From Marasmius tenuissimus (Eukaryota > Basidiomycota > Agaricomycetes > Agaricales > Marasmiaceae), in the NCBI GenBank assembly GCA_029532415.1, contig JAQOTA010000053.1, positions 5,828,001 through 5,892,000 of the forward strand: a stretch of DNA of 64,000 bases, in the 5' to 3' direction. Of this stretch, positions 48,701 to 58,593 are shown one piece after another; positions within the stretch are counted from its first letter, which is position 1; each line of letters starts with the position of its first letter. The notes under the pieces were generated by a model. The model saw nothing but the letters and a program-made list of their open reading frames with translations, did no database searches and was not told the origin of the DNA. A program made the position numbers and the translations under genes.

Positions 48701-49852
48701 GCTGATTTGCTCGTTTACTGCATTAATTCGATTCTGGTATTCAGAAGGTTTCTCAGAAGGTTCAAGTACCGCAGTGTGCGATTGTTGCCCCCCTTTTTGA
48801 GTATCCTTCTTCTTTCCTTTGCCTTTTCCTTTGCCCTTTCCTCCTTTCTTCTTCCCTTTCTTGGGAGAAGATCCACCTTGGTTCTGATTGTTCTGGTTCT
48901 GGTTGTTGTTTTTATTATTGTTCTTCTTTTGATTCGCAGAAGAGCCAGAACGAGACTGATCAGACCATTTGGGAGGAGAGTTAAATCTATTAACACCAGA
49001 AATTTTGGCATTATGGGCGGTGTAGGCAGCAGGACCAGAATGAATCCCATTCCTTCTATTCCATTCATTCGTAATTGCAGCAATCAAATCGGTAGGTTTA
49101 AGTTCTTCCTTCTTCATATGGGATACTTGCTGCTTGAAAAGCTGCCAACGCTTTTCATTAAGCTTGGCTGTGATCATTAGGCACAGCACATCGTCCTCAA
49201 TATTTACTCCATGATCCTTAAGTTGGTCCTGAACAGTCAACATGTAACTGATTCCAGGGACTGGATTAAGGTGTTCAGGAAGTTGGACGTTATGCAAGTC
49301 CGTATATAGATTCATCATCTTTGAAGAAGATTGAACCCCAAACGTAGATTTGAGGTTAGATATGGTCGTAATTACCAAAGTTTTTTCAACATGCGCGTCG
49401 TGAGCACGACGAGTTCGCATTTTGATAATACCAATTACTTTGTTACGCCTAGAAGTCTACTCAGTTAGAGCGGTAGCTTCTCCTGAAGTAGCAGGAGAAG
49501 ATACTTCAGGCATTACTTCATCCAAGACTTGGGGTATGCCTTGGGTATAGAGGTAACCCTCAAGTAATCGATACCAATCTTCGAAATTTGAACCATCATC
49601 TAGCAAAACTGGAATGATACTAATTCCTCCTGACCCAGCAGGAAAGTTGCTGTCCGCAACCTGAGAGTACAACGGTTCCGTATTGTAGTTAAAAACTTCT
49701 ACAGAATTTTCTACTTCCGTTCCTAAAGTGTATCCCAGCGTATTGCGAACAAACGTCGTTGGAGGATTACCACTTGGGGAATGAGAAGCAGACCTTGATC
49801 CTGATTGAGACATATTGAGGTCTGCCAAAAGTCCTGTGAGCATACTCTTCAA
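42764..49852 (-). pseudogene. Copia gag-pol polyprotein, three in-frame stops
   Basis: One reading frame of 2363 codons, broken by TAG (49457-49459), TGA (47531-47533) and TGA (44645-44647) but with no frameshift. In order, it holds a Gag N-terminal block (SNFEDWYRLLEGYLYTQG), a UBN2-type Gag core (VPGISYMLTVQDQLKDHG) and a basic Lys/Gly/Gln-Asn tract (about 48780-48960) in place of a CCHC knuckle. A roughly 800-residue disordered region follows, then aspartic protease WLLDSGASVHM (about 46270-46300). The integrase has an H-x4-H (LWHRRMGH), a C-x2-C, and acidic residues in HGDLIEY, HFDRGGEF and EQNGRAERF. Next come reverse transcriptase YVDDALF (about 43697-43717) and RNase H ADSDWATDK and STEAEYMAL. 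All enzyme motifs look intact. The stops could be decay or read-through. Confidence 0.9.
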
Positions 49853-50851
49853 ATATAGAAGGGTGGAGCCAAGAGAGTGTCAATCGACAAAGGCTTCTAA
49901 GAAGCACCCATAAATAAATAGGGTTCGATGCACACCGAGAAATGCTCCAAAGGTCTAGGACTTTTAACAGGCTGTATGCGTCAAGCAGATCATGGGGTGT
50001 ACCGCATGCAGGTAGTGCAGGGGAGTTAATCTGGTTACGAAGCCCTGCCCAATTGCTAGGGTCTTACAACGTTCCCAGTGTGTATCGGTGTCTGGTGTCC
50101 CATCGTGCTATCTGGTCTCAACCCCAGACTAGCAAAAGTATGAGTGATCAGCTCATACTGTCCGAATGACCCATAGAAAGTTATTATTAAACCTAGTCAT
50201 CCATATGAATTGAGTTCATGCACCCTCTGCCTTAGGCATGTCGGTGTCCAGAAAGCAATCATAGGTGAGCTAGAGTTTAACAATAGCGTAGAAGAGAGGG
50301 GTCATCGGGAGGGGAGTCCCTGTACATACTAAAATGGCCATGTGATACCGTAAAATTGTATAGTATCAAAACCTAGTTGTAAGGAGATCAAATCTCCCAG
50401 CATGTATGTCATGCCCGGTCTTTCGACTGTCAGGAATCATGGCGAGTTGGTTTATAAGCACAACCCCATAGACCCCTAAACGATGCCTCATGGTGAGGAT
50501 CATCGCCAACCATTGGTTTTCATTGGCATTAGGCAGTGATAATATAAGATCAAAGCCCAATCCGGGTTATCAGCAGGGAGACAGAGCCGCATACGCGGAT
50601 AGGTCTATGCTGAAGAAGATGAAGCCAAAACAGTATGTACATGCGTTCGTGCAACATGCAACAGTACAGGGACATAGTGGATAGGTGTAAAGGGAACTAA
50701 CAACCCTTGACCTTGACACCAGACGATGACAAGCCCGACATCGCTAGAGACTTCCATAACCCATGTAGGTTACAGGTCGTCCGCTAGGATGGTGGCGACA
50801 CACGGGAGCTAGGCTACTCCGATCATAACATCGACCTGACCACCACTTGCG
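49853..50851 (-). other. Copia 5' untranslated leader
   Basis: About 1 kb between the primer site and the first Gag ATG, unusually long. It holds only short frames and several ATGs, and presumably packaging signals. No ORF with retroelement homology is seen. Confidence 0.5.
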
Positions 50852-50863
50852 GGGCCCATAACC
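50852..50863 (-). promoter_or_regulatory. primer-binding site, half initiator tRNA-Met
   Basis: GGTTATGGGCCC follows the 5' LTR directly on the - strand. It is the complement of GGGCCCAUAACC, the anticodon stem-loop of eukaryotic initiator tRNA-Met, not of its 3' end. This matches the half-tRNA priming known for Drosophila copia and yeast Ty5. Confidence 0.8.
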
Positions 50864-51381
50864 TGATGAGCCAGCATAGTTAAAGTGCACAGTGGGTATA
50901 ACGAAGTAAACCTCACATGGGTAATACACAGAGTGTTCTTGTAGTCTTGAGATGCTTGAGAAGAGGTGATAATCGAATAGATTGTCCTAAGGCTTAAGGC
51001 CTTTCGTCCAGTCTTTTATACATAAGTTTCTGGTACATGTAATGAGTATTACACTAACTGAAACTACTACTAGAAGTAGGTATTCGGCCCTAAAGGCGTA
51101 AAAGACATTAGTACTGTGTAAGTACTTCTGCCTTGAATGGTAGTATGCTTGGTGAGCATAGTCGTGTTTGCCTCATGTATTAGAGGCTCTACTTATGCTA
51201 TTGGATAGCGACTGTCTATAGTGTCATATATGATGAAACTAGATGTACGTAGTAAGATACGTAGACAGAGACGTAGTACTTGCATGAGGACACAAGTGTT
51301 CTAGAGGCGTAGCTCTATAAATAGTGTGACGCATAAACAACACGTCAACAGTGTATCACATGATTTCCATCATGTTCAACA
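50864..51381 (-). repeat. Copia 5' LTR
   Basis: 518 bp. TATAAAAG on the - strand at 51013-51020 is the likely promoter TATA box, leaving about 120-150 bp of R/U5 before the primer site. Confidence 0.93.
51013..51020 (-). promoter_or_regulatory. TATA box in Copia 5' LTR
   Basis: TATAAAAG reads on the - strand, in the direction of gag-pol. The same word is present in the 3' LTR. Confidence 0.55.
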
Positions 51382-51559
51382 GAGGGTAAGTATAGTGCGG
51401 TAAGGTCTGTCAAGCTCGTGGAACGGGGAAAGAGATAGTGATGGTGATGAGATTGAAGGCTGACGAGAGACAGAGCGGTGTAGTAGGGTAGCGCCCAGGC
51501 ACAGCCACCAGTTGGCCCTGTTTGGTCTTAGAGATACACGCTTGTAGCACATGTAGATA
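51382..51559 (-). pseudogene. NLR pseudogene fragment (3 of 5)
   Basis: The - strand from about 51440 to 51382 reads SPFHELDRPYRTILT in frame with the fragment at 42123-42210. This is the post-NACHT segment (F-x-E-L-D-x-L/P-Y-x-x-I-L). The upstream part to 51559 is not clearly coding and may be intron; the mariner-like element is inserted at its edge. Confidence 0.65.
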
Positions 51560-52572
51560 CTGACCTATTTCATTCAATTCGTATATCACACGTCACAGCC
51601 CTCTCTGCATACGAAAATTTTTCGTATGGTCACGTAGTCACAGGGGGGTCATACGAAATGTCCCGGTATGTGACAAAACTTGCAGTAAGCCTAAAAAGCC
51701 AAGAAATGACCCCTTTTGGGATTTTTTTGCCCAAGTCGGGCGTTTTCTGTGAATTACCGCGGACGGCAGCCTCGCCTGCCGCCATTCTCCCCACTAGCGT
51801 TGCCAACGGTCCGGCTCAAGCCGTGGCTGAGCCGTCTCCGAGCTGAGCCGAGCCGGACCGTACCCAAAAGCGGCTCCACGTAAGCCGTGTTGACGGCTCG
51901 GCTTGGCTCAGCTCAGGAACCGGCTCAGCTGGCTTTGAGCTGTTCCATTTTTCTCAATTTTTTTCTTGTCCCCAGTGCTTTCAATCCACTGTATCTGAGT
52001 AGATTATCAATCTGGCATCATAGTTATGTTGGTATAGAGTGTCAAACATGAGTGGCTTAGGTCAAATGTCAATTGCCTGCAGAAAGTGCCTGCCTAACTT
52101 CTAACCCTAACCCAAAAGTATCTGGCCAGATATGACAGTGACAGTGTATATGACAGCAACAACAATGACCAACTGTTCAAATTTTCATTTTTCTACAATC
52201 TGTGGCTCATCGTCACCCTTCCTTCGATTTTTGACAGTACATTGAGCATATAAAATTTTTACAATATTTTTGTGGCTCAAGCCGCGGCTGAGCCGGCTCC
52301 AAGCTGAGCTGAGCTGAGCTGCAGGCGATTCACGGCTCGGGAAGCCATTCCAAAGCCGGACCGTTGGAGCCGAGCTGGAGCCGAGCCGGACCAGCCGTTG
52401 GCAACGCTACTCCCCACTCATCCACTCCAAGCCCCCGTCGACACGAAAGTGGTGTACGAACTTTCGTTTTTGTCACTGGTCACTCGGAGGAATTTGCCTG
52501 CCATACGAATGTTCCCCAGCAAAGTTTTTTGTCACACACAAAACCCCATACGAATTGATTAAAATAGGTCAG
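51560..52572. mobile_element. mariner-like non-autonomous element with TA duplication
   Basis: Terminal inverted repeats CTGACCTATTT...CAATTCGTAT and ATACGAATTG...AAATAGGTCAG match at about 24 of 26 positions. They are bordered by TA on both sides (51558-51559 and 52573-52574), the target preference of Tc1/mariner transposases. There is no transposase. Subtracting the hAT-like element nested within leaves about 390 bp. Further internal words (CATACGAA) occur in both halves. Confidence 0.75.
51795..52409. mobile_element. hAT-like MITE nested in the mariner-like element
   Basis: 615 bp with inverted termini TAGCGTTGCCAACGG and CCGTTGGCAACGCTA, and a perfect 8-bp target duplication CTCCCCAC at 51787-51794 and 52410-52417, as made by hAT transposases. 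Just inside the ends both arms are packed with GAGCCG/CGGCTC and AGCTGAGC words, giving a foldback-rich subterminal region. The AT-rich centre is non-coding. Confidence 0.85.
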
Positions 52573-52599
52573 TAGGTTCTCACTACGATACCACATCAT

Positions 52600-52967
52600 C
52601 ATATTCTACTTTTGGCTTCATCGCTCAGTTGCACTACTCCAGTGGTTGTCAAGGACTCTGAAAAGCTGCTCAAGAGGATGGAAGTAATCCAGTTCTATGT
52701 ATTTGACGACAGTCCTCGCGCAGCTGAATTGACCACACGACCTCCGAGCCAGACACTCGAGGACCTGGTCTGTCGGCCAGGGATCTGGAAATTGAACTTG
52801 TGAGAATCGGGGATCCAAGACAATCCTTTTGAATTCATGCTCGAGATACCGCTTGACGTCAACAATGAAGCCAAGTGTGACGTCTAACAGAATACGTTTG
52901 GTGAGCCGAAGGAGGGGAAGAGCATCAAACTCTTCACAGATCCACGATTCCGGTCAACTACAAATCA
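52600..52967 (-). pseudogene. NLR pseudogene fragment (2 of 5)
   Basis: The - strand encodes WICEEFDALPLLRLTKRILL, then VDVKRYLEHEFKRIVLDPRF and PWPTDQVLECLARRSCGQFS, ending HPLEQLFRVLD. These match the end of a NACHT domain and the following helical segment (I/L-x-x-Y-L-x-x-E-F, W-P-x-x-x-x-V-x-x-L, S-G-G-L-F-x-x-A/C). A few codons before the first stop is a possible splice junction. The segment with Walker B and the sensor region that should precede it (about 100 residues) is missing. Confidence 0.75.
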
Positions 52968-53160
52968 CACTGGGGGCATTTTTCTGTCAAGTAGGGCATG
53001 ATGTGTTGGTGTCAAGTGTGTCTGAACCTGAAATGGACCATTAAACAAAGATTCTCCAAGTCCCCCCAAGGTGCAACAACCATTGTTTGGACTTGGCTTG
53101 GACCTGGCCCACTTGACACCACCACGACATGTCCTACTTGACAGAAAAATGCCCCCAGTG
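52968..53160. mobile_element. small inverted-repeat element (MITE-like), 193 bp
   Basis: CACTGGGGGCATTTTTCTGT at the left is mirrored by its reverse complement at 53141-53160. The arms extend 33 bp (through CAAGTAGG and CATG) with one mismatch. It is non-coding and inserted within the NACHT coding region. No clean target duplication is visible, and about 100 codons of NACHT sequence are missing at the junction, so insertion was accompanied or followed by a deletion. Confidence 0.7.
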
Positions 53161-53626
53161 ATAAGGGCAGAAGGGTTATTTTGCCTGGCGTCCATTCGGA
53201 AGAAGAAGAACGAAGAAACGAGGTCCTCCTCGCAGGACTGGGCGATGGTCATTGCGACCGCCGACTTGCCCACACCGGCTGTGCCAGACAACCAGCACAT
53301 TGGCAGGGAACCCTGCACTTTGGCTGTTCTCCATTCGTGTACTTCTTTGAGAGCCTCGGTACGGGTTCCTTCAAGACAATGACCTCGTGAGAACTGCTGC
53401 TCGGCTTTGTGGGAGGCCCCTACACCAGCAATCGTATTCCACAGCTTTTCGTGCCCTACAGCATGAGAGACTACGTCGTCTGCGCATTGAGCTATGTTTC
53501 GGCTCACAATTCGAGTATATGACTCACCATGAGATTTCGATATGTCCAATGTTTGGGTGTAACTAGCAATGACCACATTTCCGGTAAATAGCTGTCCAAT
53601 GCCGTTCAGGATGTTCTGGTCCCTGC
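53161..53626 (-). pseudogene. NLR pseudogene, NACHT N-terminal part (1 of 5)
   Basis: The - strand holds an exon with NGIGQLFTGNVVIASYTQTL, an intron beginning GTGAGT near 53526, and then a NACHT exon with GVGASHKAEQQFSRGHCLEG and the P-loop SGTAGVGKSAVAMTIAQSCE (Walker A GxxGxGKS/T), followed by SSFFFFRMDARQNNPSALI. This is the nucleotide-binding start of a STAND ATPase as found in fungal NLR-like proteins. Coding is cut at 53160 by a small inverted-repeat element. The N-terminal effector domain upstream was not identified. Confidence 0.8.
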
Positions 53627-54399
53627 CGTGGTTAAGTAAGGTTCTGACTGCCTAATCCGTAGTTGTTGTTCTGTGTAATGGGATTGGATTGGCCGGCCTG
53701 CATTCTCCTGCCCGGATTTGCCTACTCTGCGCGCGTGAAAGGAGTGCGAAGGGACCCCAGATCGTGGAAAGCAGAGAGCTAGATGGAGTGAGAGAGGAAC
53801 TCTATGTATGGCGGCCAAGTGAACGTGGGCATCACTGGGGCGAACAGTCTGTTCTTCTTCATCTTCTCACTACCCATGTAACTTTAGAAAGCTTGAGCGC
53901 TCTACCGCACCGTCGAGCAAAAAGGGAAAGCTCACACAGTCATTGTCGTGGCCAGTGCCACAATCAAGAATCAGTTTGATTGCTTGTCAGAAATAGCGCC
54001 TCGCGTGATTAGAAAGCACTCATAGGATAGAAAAATCCAGAAGCCAGTATGCTAGAAGAAATGAGGATGAGCATAGAGCAGAGCGCTGTCAAGCAATCGG
54101 GATTGAGATTGAAGATGAGGGTACCAGAAAGAGGTGTCGCTACAGGGACTTCCAAGGACTCGGAGTTTCTCCGGGCCGGGCCGCGCCCCTGAGCTGGCAA
54201 AATGCACCGTGCGGTCGGCGGTCGCCATTCGACTCACCAAGGTCTTTACACGTTGCATCTTCCACGCTTTACATCCACGTACACGTCGATCCTTTTCTTC
54301 AACTCTCTTTCTCTTTGAACTCCTGTACAGGGCAAAGACTCTCAGAACCTCGACCTAAAAATCTCAACCATACCTGCAGAAAACACCAACTCAGGAGAA
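53627..54399. other. divergent region between NLR pseudogene and PBDC1
   Basis: Head-to-head spacer. It may contain an N-terminal exon of the NLR (frames at 54009-54258, -), but no domain is recognisable. It would carry the PBDC1 promoter. No clear TATA box is seen. Confidence 0.35.
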
Positions 54400-55763
54400 A
54401 TGGCAGGCCGATTTGACCCAAACAAGGCTCAGAATGCTGTCGAGGTACGTCTTGACGCTCTTGAGCATGACCAGTTAGCTGATCTTATACATCTTTCTTT
54501 GCTTCTGTCAGATCGAGAAACAGTGCGTGCATTGAGGACCTCGTTTTTACTTTGAAGTTGAGCGAAATATGCGCGTGCTTGCAGGTTCGCGGTCAGAGCA
54601 GTCGAACAGGCCCAGACGTATTGGAACCTCCTGGAGAAGGTTGCTCCTAAGGATTTGAAGTTGACAAAGTGCGTTCACGGGATTGATGACTCGTTGACTG
54701 TGTTATACTGACAATTTTCTCGTCGTCTGTTGCTGTCACTCCGATCGCGTCGTCTAATCAAATGTGTAATCAACGATCTCAAAACTATAGACTCGACGAC
54801 GAAATCTACGAAGACACCATGTCGACTTTCCCTGAGCTCGCTGAACCGCCGCACGAAAAGTTGACCAAGCTCGATGAGGACTGGATGAAGAGCCCGGACG
54901 GCAAGGAGAAATGGAGAGAGTTCATCAATCGGTGAGTCTCTACTCGCAATTACGTCCATTTAGAGGCGCTAGTCGATGACCGTGAACTTCCTCTTCATCC
55001 ATCGACGGTGGCGGTAAAGCTTGTTCAGATAATGACGGTAGCCCCGCGTTCTCTCAAACCTGTCGTGTTCTATCCCTTCATATGATCACAAGCCTGCTTG
55101 GCATCGTTCTCACCTTCGTTGGTCTGACCGAGTTGTCAGAACTCGAGAGTCCGGTAGTTGCCCATCTATTAGCATGTGGCCTACGTGGCAAGGCTACCGG
55201 ATCGACACTGAGAGGGGATTGTGCCGCATTGTCGTCTTTTACTGCATCGTTCTTCTATGCCTTCAATGTTAGTCGATGAACTAACCCCTGCCATTCTTTC
55301 CAGATACGAGAAGAAAGTCCAGGACTACAACTTTGGCTCGCTCATCCGGACGGATGCAAGGGAAGAGTACGGCGAGAGAAACACAATTTTCGGTATGTAC
55401 ATCCAGTCTCTTCACCTGCTACCCTCTTTTGTTCTGGTCGAGACCACCATAATCACTTCATCCTCCGACTGAGATGTGTTACCGTGTATGGGTCCCCACG
55501 TTGTTCTCGGCGTATTCTCGCGTTTATGTTTTTGCCCATTTCGAGAGTTCACCGTCACCTCGTTCTTCGCATCCAACGTTTGAGTTACTTTTCACTCACC
55601 TCAACGATACACAGTCACCCGCATCCAATTCTACGCCATCGAAATTTCCCGGAACCGTCTCGGCCTGAACGACAAGGCACATGAGATCGCGAAAGCCGAG
55701 GCTGAGAAGGAGAAGGCGGAAAAGGAGAAGGAAGCCAAGGGTAAGGGCAAGGGCAAGAAGTAA
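54400..55763 (+). CDS. PBDC1 / Ypl225w family protein
   Basis: A 172-residue protein in six exons (54400-54444, 54512-54522, 54585-54668, 54791-54931, 55304-55392, 55615-55763; 519 nt in frame). The sequence AQNAVEIEKQFAVRAVEQAQ, then TYWNLLEKV, WREFINRYEKKVQDYNFG, IRTDAREEYGERNTIFVTR and QFYAIEISRNRLGLND is the family signature end to end, followed by a Lys/Glu/Ala-rich tail. Yeast Ypl225w (Chp1) is a co-translational chaperone for elongation factor eEF1A, and the human orthologue is PBDC1. Exon 2 is only 11 nt. Intron 4 is long for this genome (372 nt). It is one of the most securely assigned genes in the window. Confidence 0.93.
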
Positions 55764-58593
55764 TGCTTATACCTGCGACCGAGACCCAATAATCTGGCCG
55801 GAAGAAAGCGACAGCGGTGTATGTACGGTATGGCTGGGAGAAATATATATTCATCTGTCATTCGAATCGCAAATTAGCCTCAATGCGAGGACTACGGGCT
55901 CACAGGGATTGCGCATGAAGGCTCATGTGGGGACAACTGGAACAGGCCCACCGGGAACATTCGTGGGGTCTGCTCGCCCGGCGCTTGTTGGGCGCTGGTC
56001 TCCATCCAGATTGTGTTCAAACCTACTGAACTTTGTACGGCTTGAATCTTACAGTAGATAAGCTTTTATAGCTCTGAGGTCTCATTTGCTGCGACTGGAT
56101 AAAGTACTGGTAGGTGCTTCAAACGCCAGAATCGGGTCAGATGAGAGATCCACAAGCACCCACAAATCACCCTCACGTGACTCCCCGAATGACCTTTTGT
56201 CACATATAGAGATGTCACTCTTCCAGCGCTCTTACACATCTTACACCTCCACATCAATGACAGTCATCGTGATTGAAATTCTCACCGGGAACGATCCTCT
56301 GCCTTTGAGATTCAACTTTGTCGTGTTCCCATCTCTCATTTTTGACTCTGACTCTATGTCTAGCCTGAGACATCGCTGCGTTCAACCTTGATGGTTTGAT
56401 GTTCCTTTTATGTTCGGTTTTTTATTTGTCTTGGGTCTCAATATCCACTTCAGACATATGGCAATCGTTCACGACGCGGAGTATTGAAGTCAAGGCGAAG
56501 GACAAATTGCTCTGGGCACAATTTCTCAGGACTCAGGTGCGCCGTGTCACTGTTACGCATTGCAATTCGCGATATTGAGCTCAGTTATTATTATCAGGCG
56601 TATATTGTTGCTCGAAATACGCACTCAACTTCATCGCACGCGCTGGAACTGCGAGCAAATCGCGTCGCCTGACATGGAACCCGTTGGGGTCGTGGAAGCG
56701 GGGGGTCTGTTCAACTCATATTTCACTTGCCAGTCAACAAGTAAGACGCTTGTCTTTTTTTACAGCTAGTTCGGACTCAAGTGTCTTCCAAAGGAATTAG
56801 GGAAGCAGTCGAAGGTTTAATCCTCCAAGCTACCGACTGCTGACACCTGATGTGCTCAGAACCGATATGAAGCATCTTCGATATCGATCCTAGTGGTTCT
56901 TCCTCTTTGAATGGTCCTGTTTGCATCGATACCGGCCTCAAGCCTTGCTATCTTCAAGTTTGACAAACTCGCTTCTCGGGACTGCAGAGGAAAAATGGCG
57001 CGGATCTAAATGGTGATTCCGACCAGACCATATTTTGGCGAGCGAGTAATCCCTCGAGAAAGAACGCTTGCTCACCGCCTACAAGATCCAAACGATTTTG
57101 GTGATGGGTTGCAGAATCTTTCAATCGCGGGGTGACCCACAATGATGACTCGGAGGTTTACCGTACGTGCTTCTTGTGTTAGGACTCCTTGTTGATGGGC
57201 CGCGACAGAGTTCATCACCGTTAGGTCATCTGGGTCTTCCTTTGCCCCTCCTCTCAAGGCATCCAATCACGGCTTTCCTTTCTTTTACTACGGGACCTCA
57301 GAAGACCGTCCACTCTTACTTTGTTTTTGGGCACGGAACGACCTACTCATCACGTTTGTTAGACCTAATCAAGAACTATTGACGCTCCGACATACATAGA
57401 CGACACTACGAAGCGCCCCTGCTTCAATGCGCCATCAACTATAAACACATAGCCTGGAACGACTTTCTTCCTGGCATCGTCAGTATGGCGCGCGAGGCCA
57501 CCTCAACTGTACCCTACAAGCCCACATCGTCTGAAGGTGACCGTTCAAACTACTACTGCCCTTCCATCTGTGATCGACTCCATTTATCAGAATCCGAATA
57601 ACGCTCGGAATCTCCAACAGTTCGTTGTCCGCTGTCCTCAAATTCCACAAGTTCGAGTTGGGGACTAAACGCACTCGTCAGGCGTCACCTTGACGAATCG
57701 GCTCGCAGAACCCTCAACCGTCCAGGTAGAGATCTCTTCTCACCGATCGGCCCTCAGAGAACCTCGACGTCCCCGTTCATAGATAGATGGGTGTTCAGTC
57801 TCCCAATCATCCGTTGGAGCACGGAGCACGGAACCAAAATCTCGCTTGCTTGTACCCCAGCAACCTGTCTTTGGGACCACCGAATAACTTATTCCTACTG
57901 TTATCCAAGGGGCGAGTGCTTTACATACGTCCTTGCTTTATGCTCCCCGTCCGTTTGACCCGTTCGCTGCTTCCGCATCTCCTTTCTCTTGTCTTGCCTG
58001 GGCTCTCTCAGGTTCTTCAACTGAATACGTAATTATGGGTGCCTGTGTGATCCATCATTTTTTGTTTGTACACCGGCCAACCCAAACTCGGTGTACAAAT
58101 ATAAATCCATGCGTTCTTTTTGTTCCTAATCCGGGTGTTCGCTTTTCACCTCCCAATATGGCAACGATACCAAGCTTCGGATTCCCTTTGTTTTCAAACT
58201 GGTCGCTCCCTTTATCTTTTTATGCCTTGGTAATCTCCGGCCTTCGTTCGCTGTCTTCATCGTGAGTGATTTTACTCTTTATTCTGATTCATGGCGTCTC
58301 TTGTACTCATGACTTTCAGGCCCATAATTTAAACCGTTCATACGCGTTCGACCGTCTGATTTCGTGAAATCAGGGACAAGGGAAGGGAGGGCATGCATGA
58401 GAAAAATGGACAGGAACGCACGAGGGTCAAACTTCGGGTATTTCCCAAACACGCTATGCCTATAAAGGAGGCCCATTTTTTCTTTTTAATCCAAGCATCC
58501 AAGCGGCCCATTGTTCTCTCCCCGTTCGAGCTTTGACTCCCATCCCAGTCTTTACTGCCCTTTCATCCCCTTCAACCTTCGACGCCGTCAAAG
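55764..58593. other. no supported gene; CFEM promoter at right end
   Basis: No gene is supported in about 2.8 kb. Frames at 55681-56061 (+), 56086-56391 (+) and 57933-58265 (+) lack signatures. A TATAAAG at 58461-58467 lies 127 bp before the CFEM start, followed by a pyrimidine-rich leader. Confidence 0.35.
58461..58467 (+). promoter_or_regulatory. TATA box of CFEM gene
   Basis: TATAAAG 127 bp upstream of the start codon. CT-rich sequence (about 58510-58580) follows, as in strongly expressed fungal genes. Confidence 0.45.

Larger units (their letters stand above)
42211..51381 (-). mobile_element. Ty1/Copia LTR retrotransposon, 9.17 kb
   Basis: A full-length element on the - strand. The 5' LTR is at 50864-51381 and the 3' LTR at 42211-42728, both 518 bp with TG...CA ends (TGATGAGCC...TTCAACA on the + strand) and three differences (99.4% identical). 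A primer site adjoins the 5' LTR and a purine tract adjoins the 3' LTR. Gene order is Gag - protease - integrase - reverse transcriptase - RNase H, which defines Copia. The flanking pentamers AAGGG (left) and GAGGG (right) are a target duplication with one mismatch. It lies in the same NLR pseudogene as the KDZ element, 88 bp from it. The coding frame has three in-frame stops, so this copy is probably defective. Confidence 0.93.

Noticed and set aside
48780..48960. Lys/Gly/Gln-rich tract as a separate host protein on the + strand (48707-49180)
   Set aside because: It is the shadow of the Gag basic region on the - strand. The + frame is a hydrophobic low-complexity run.
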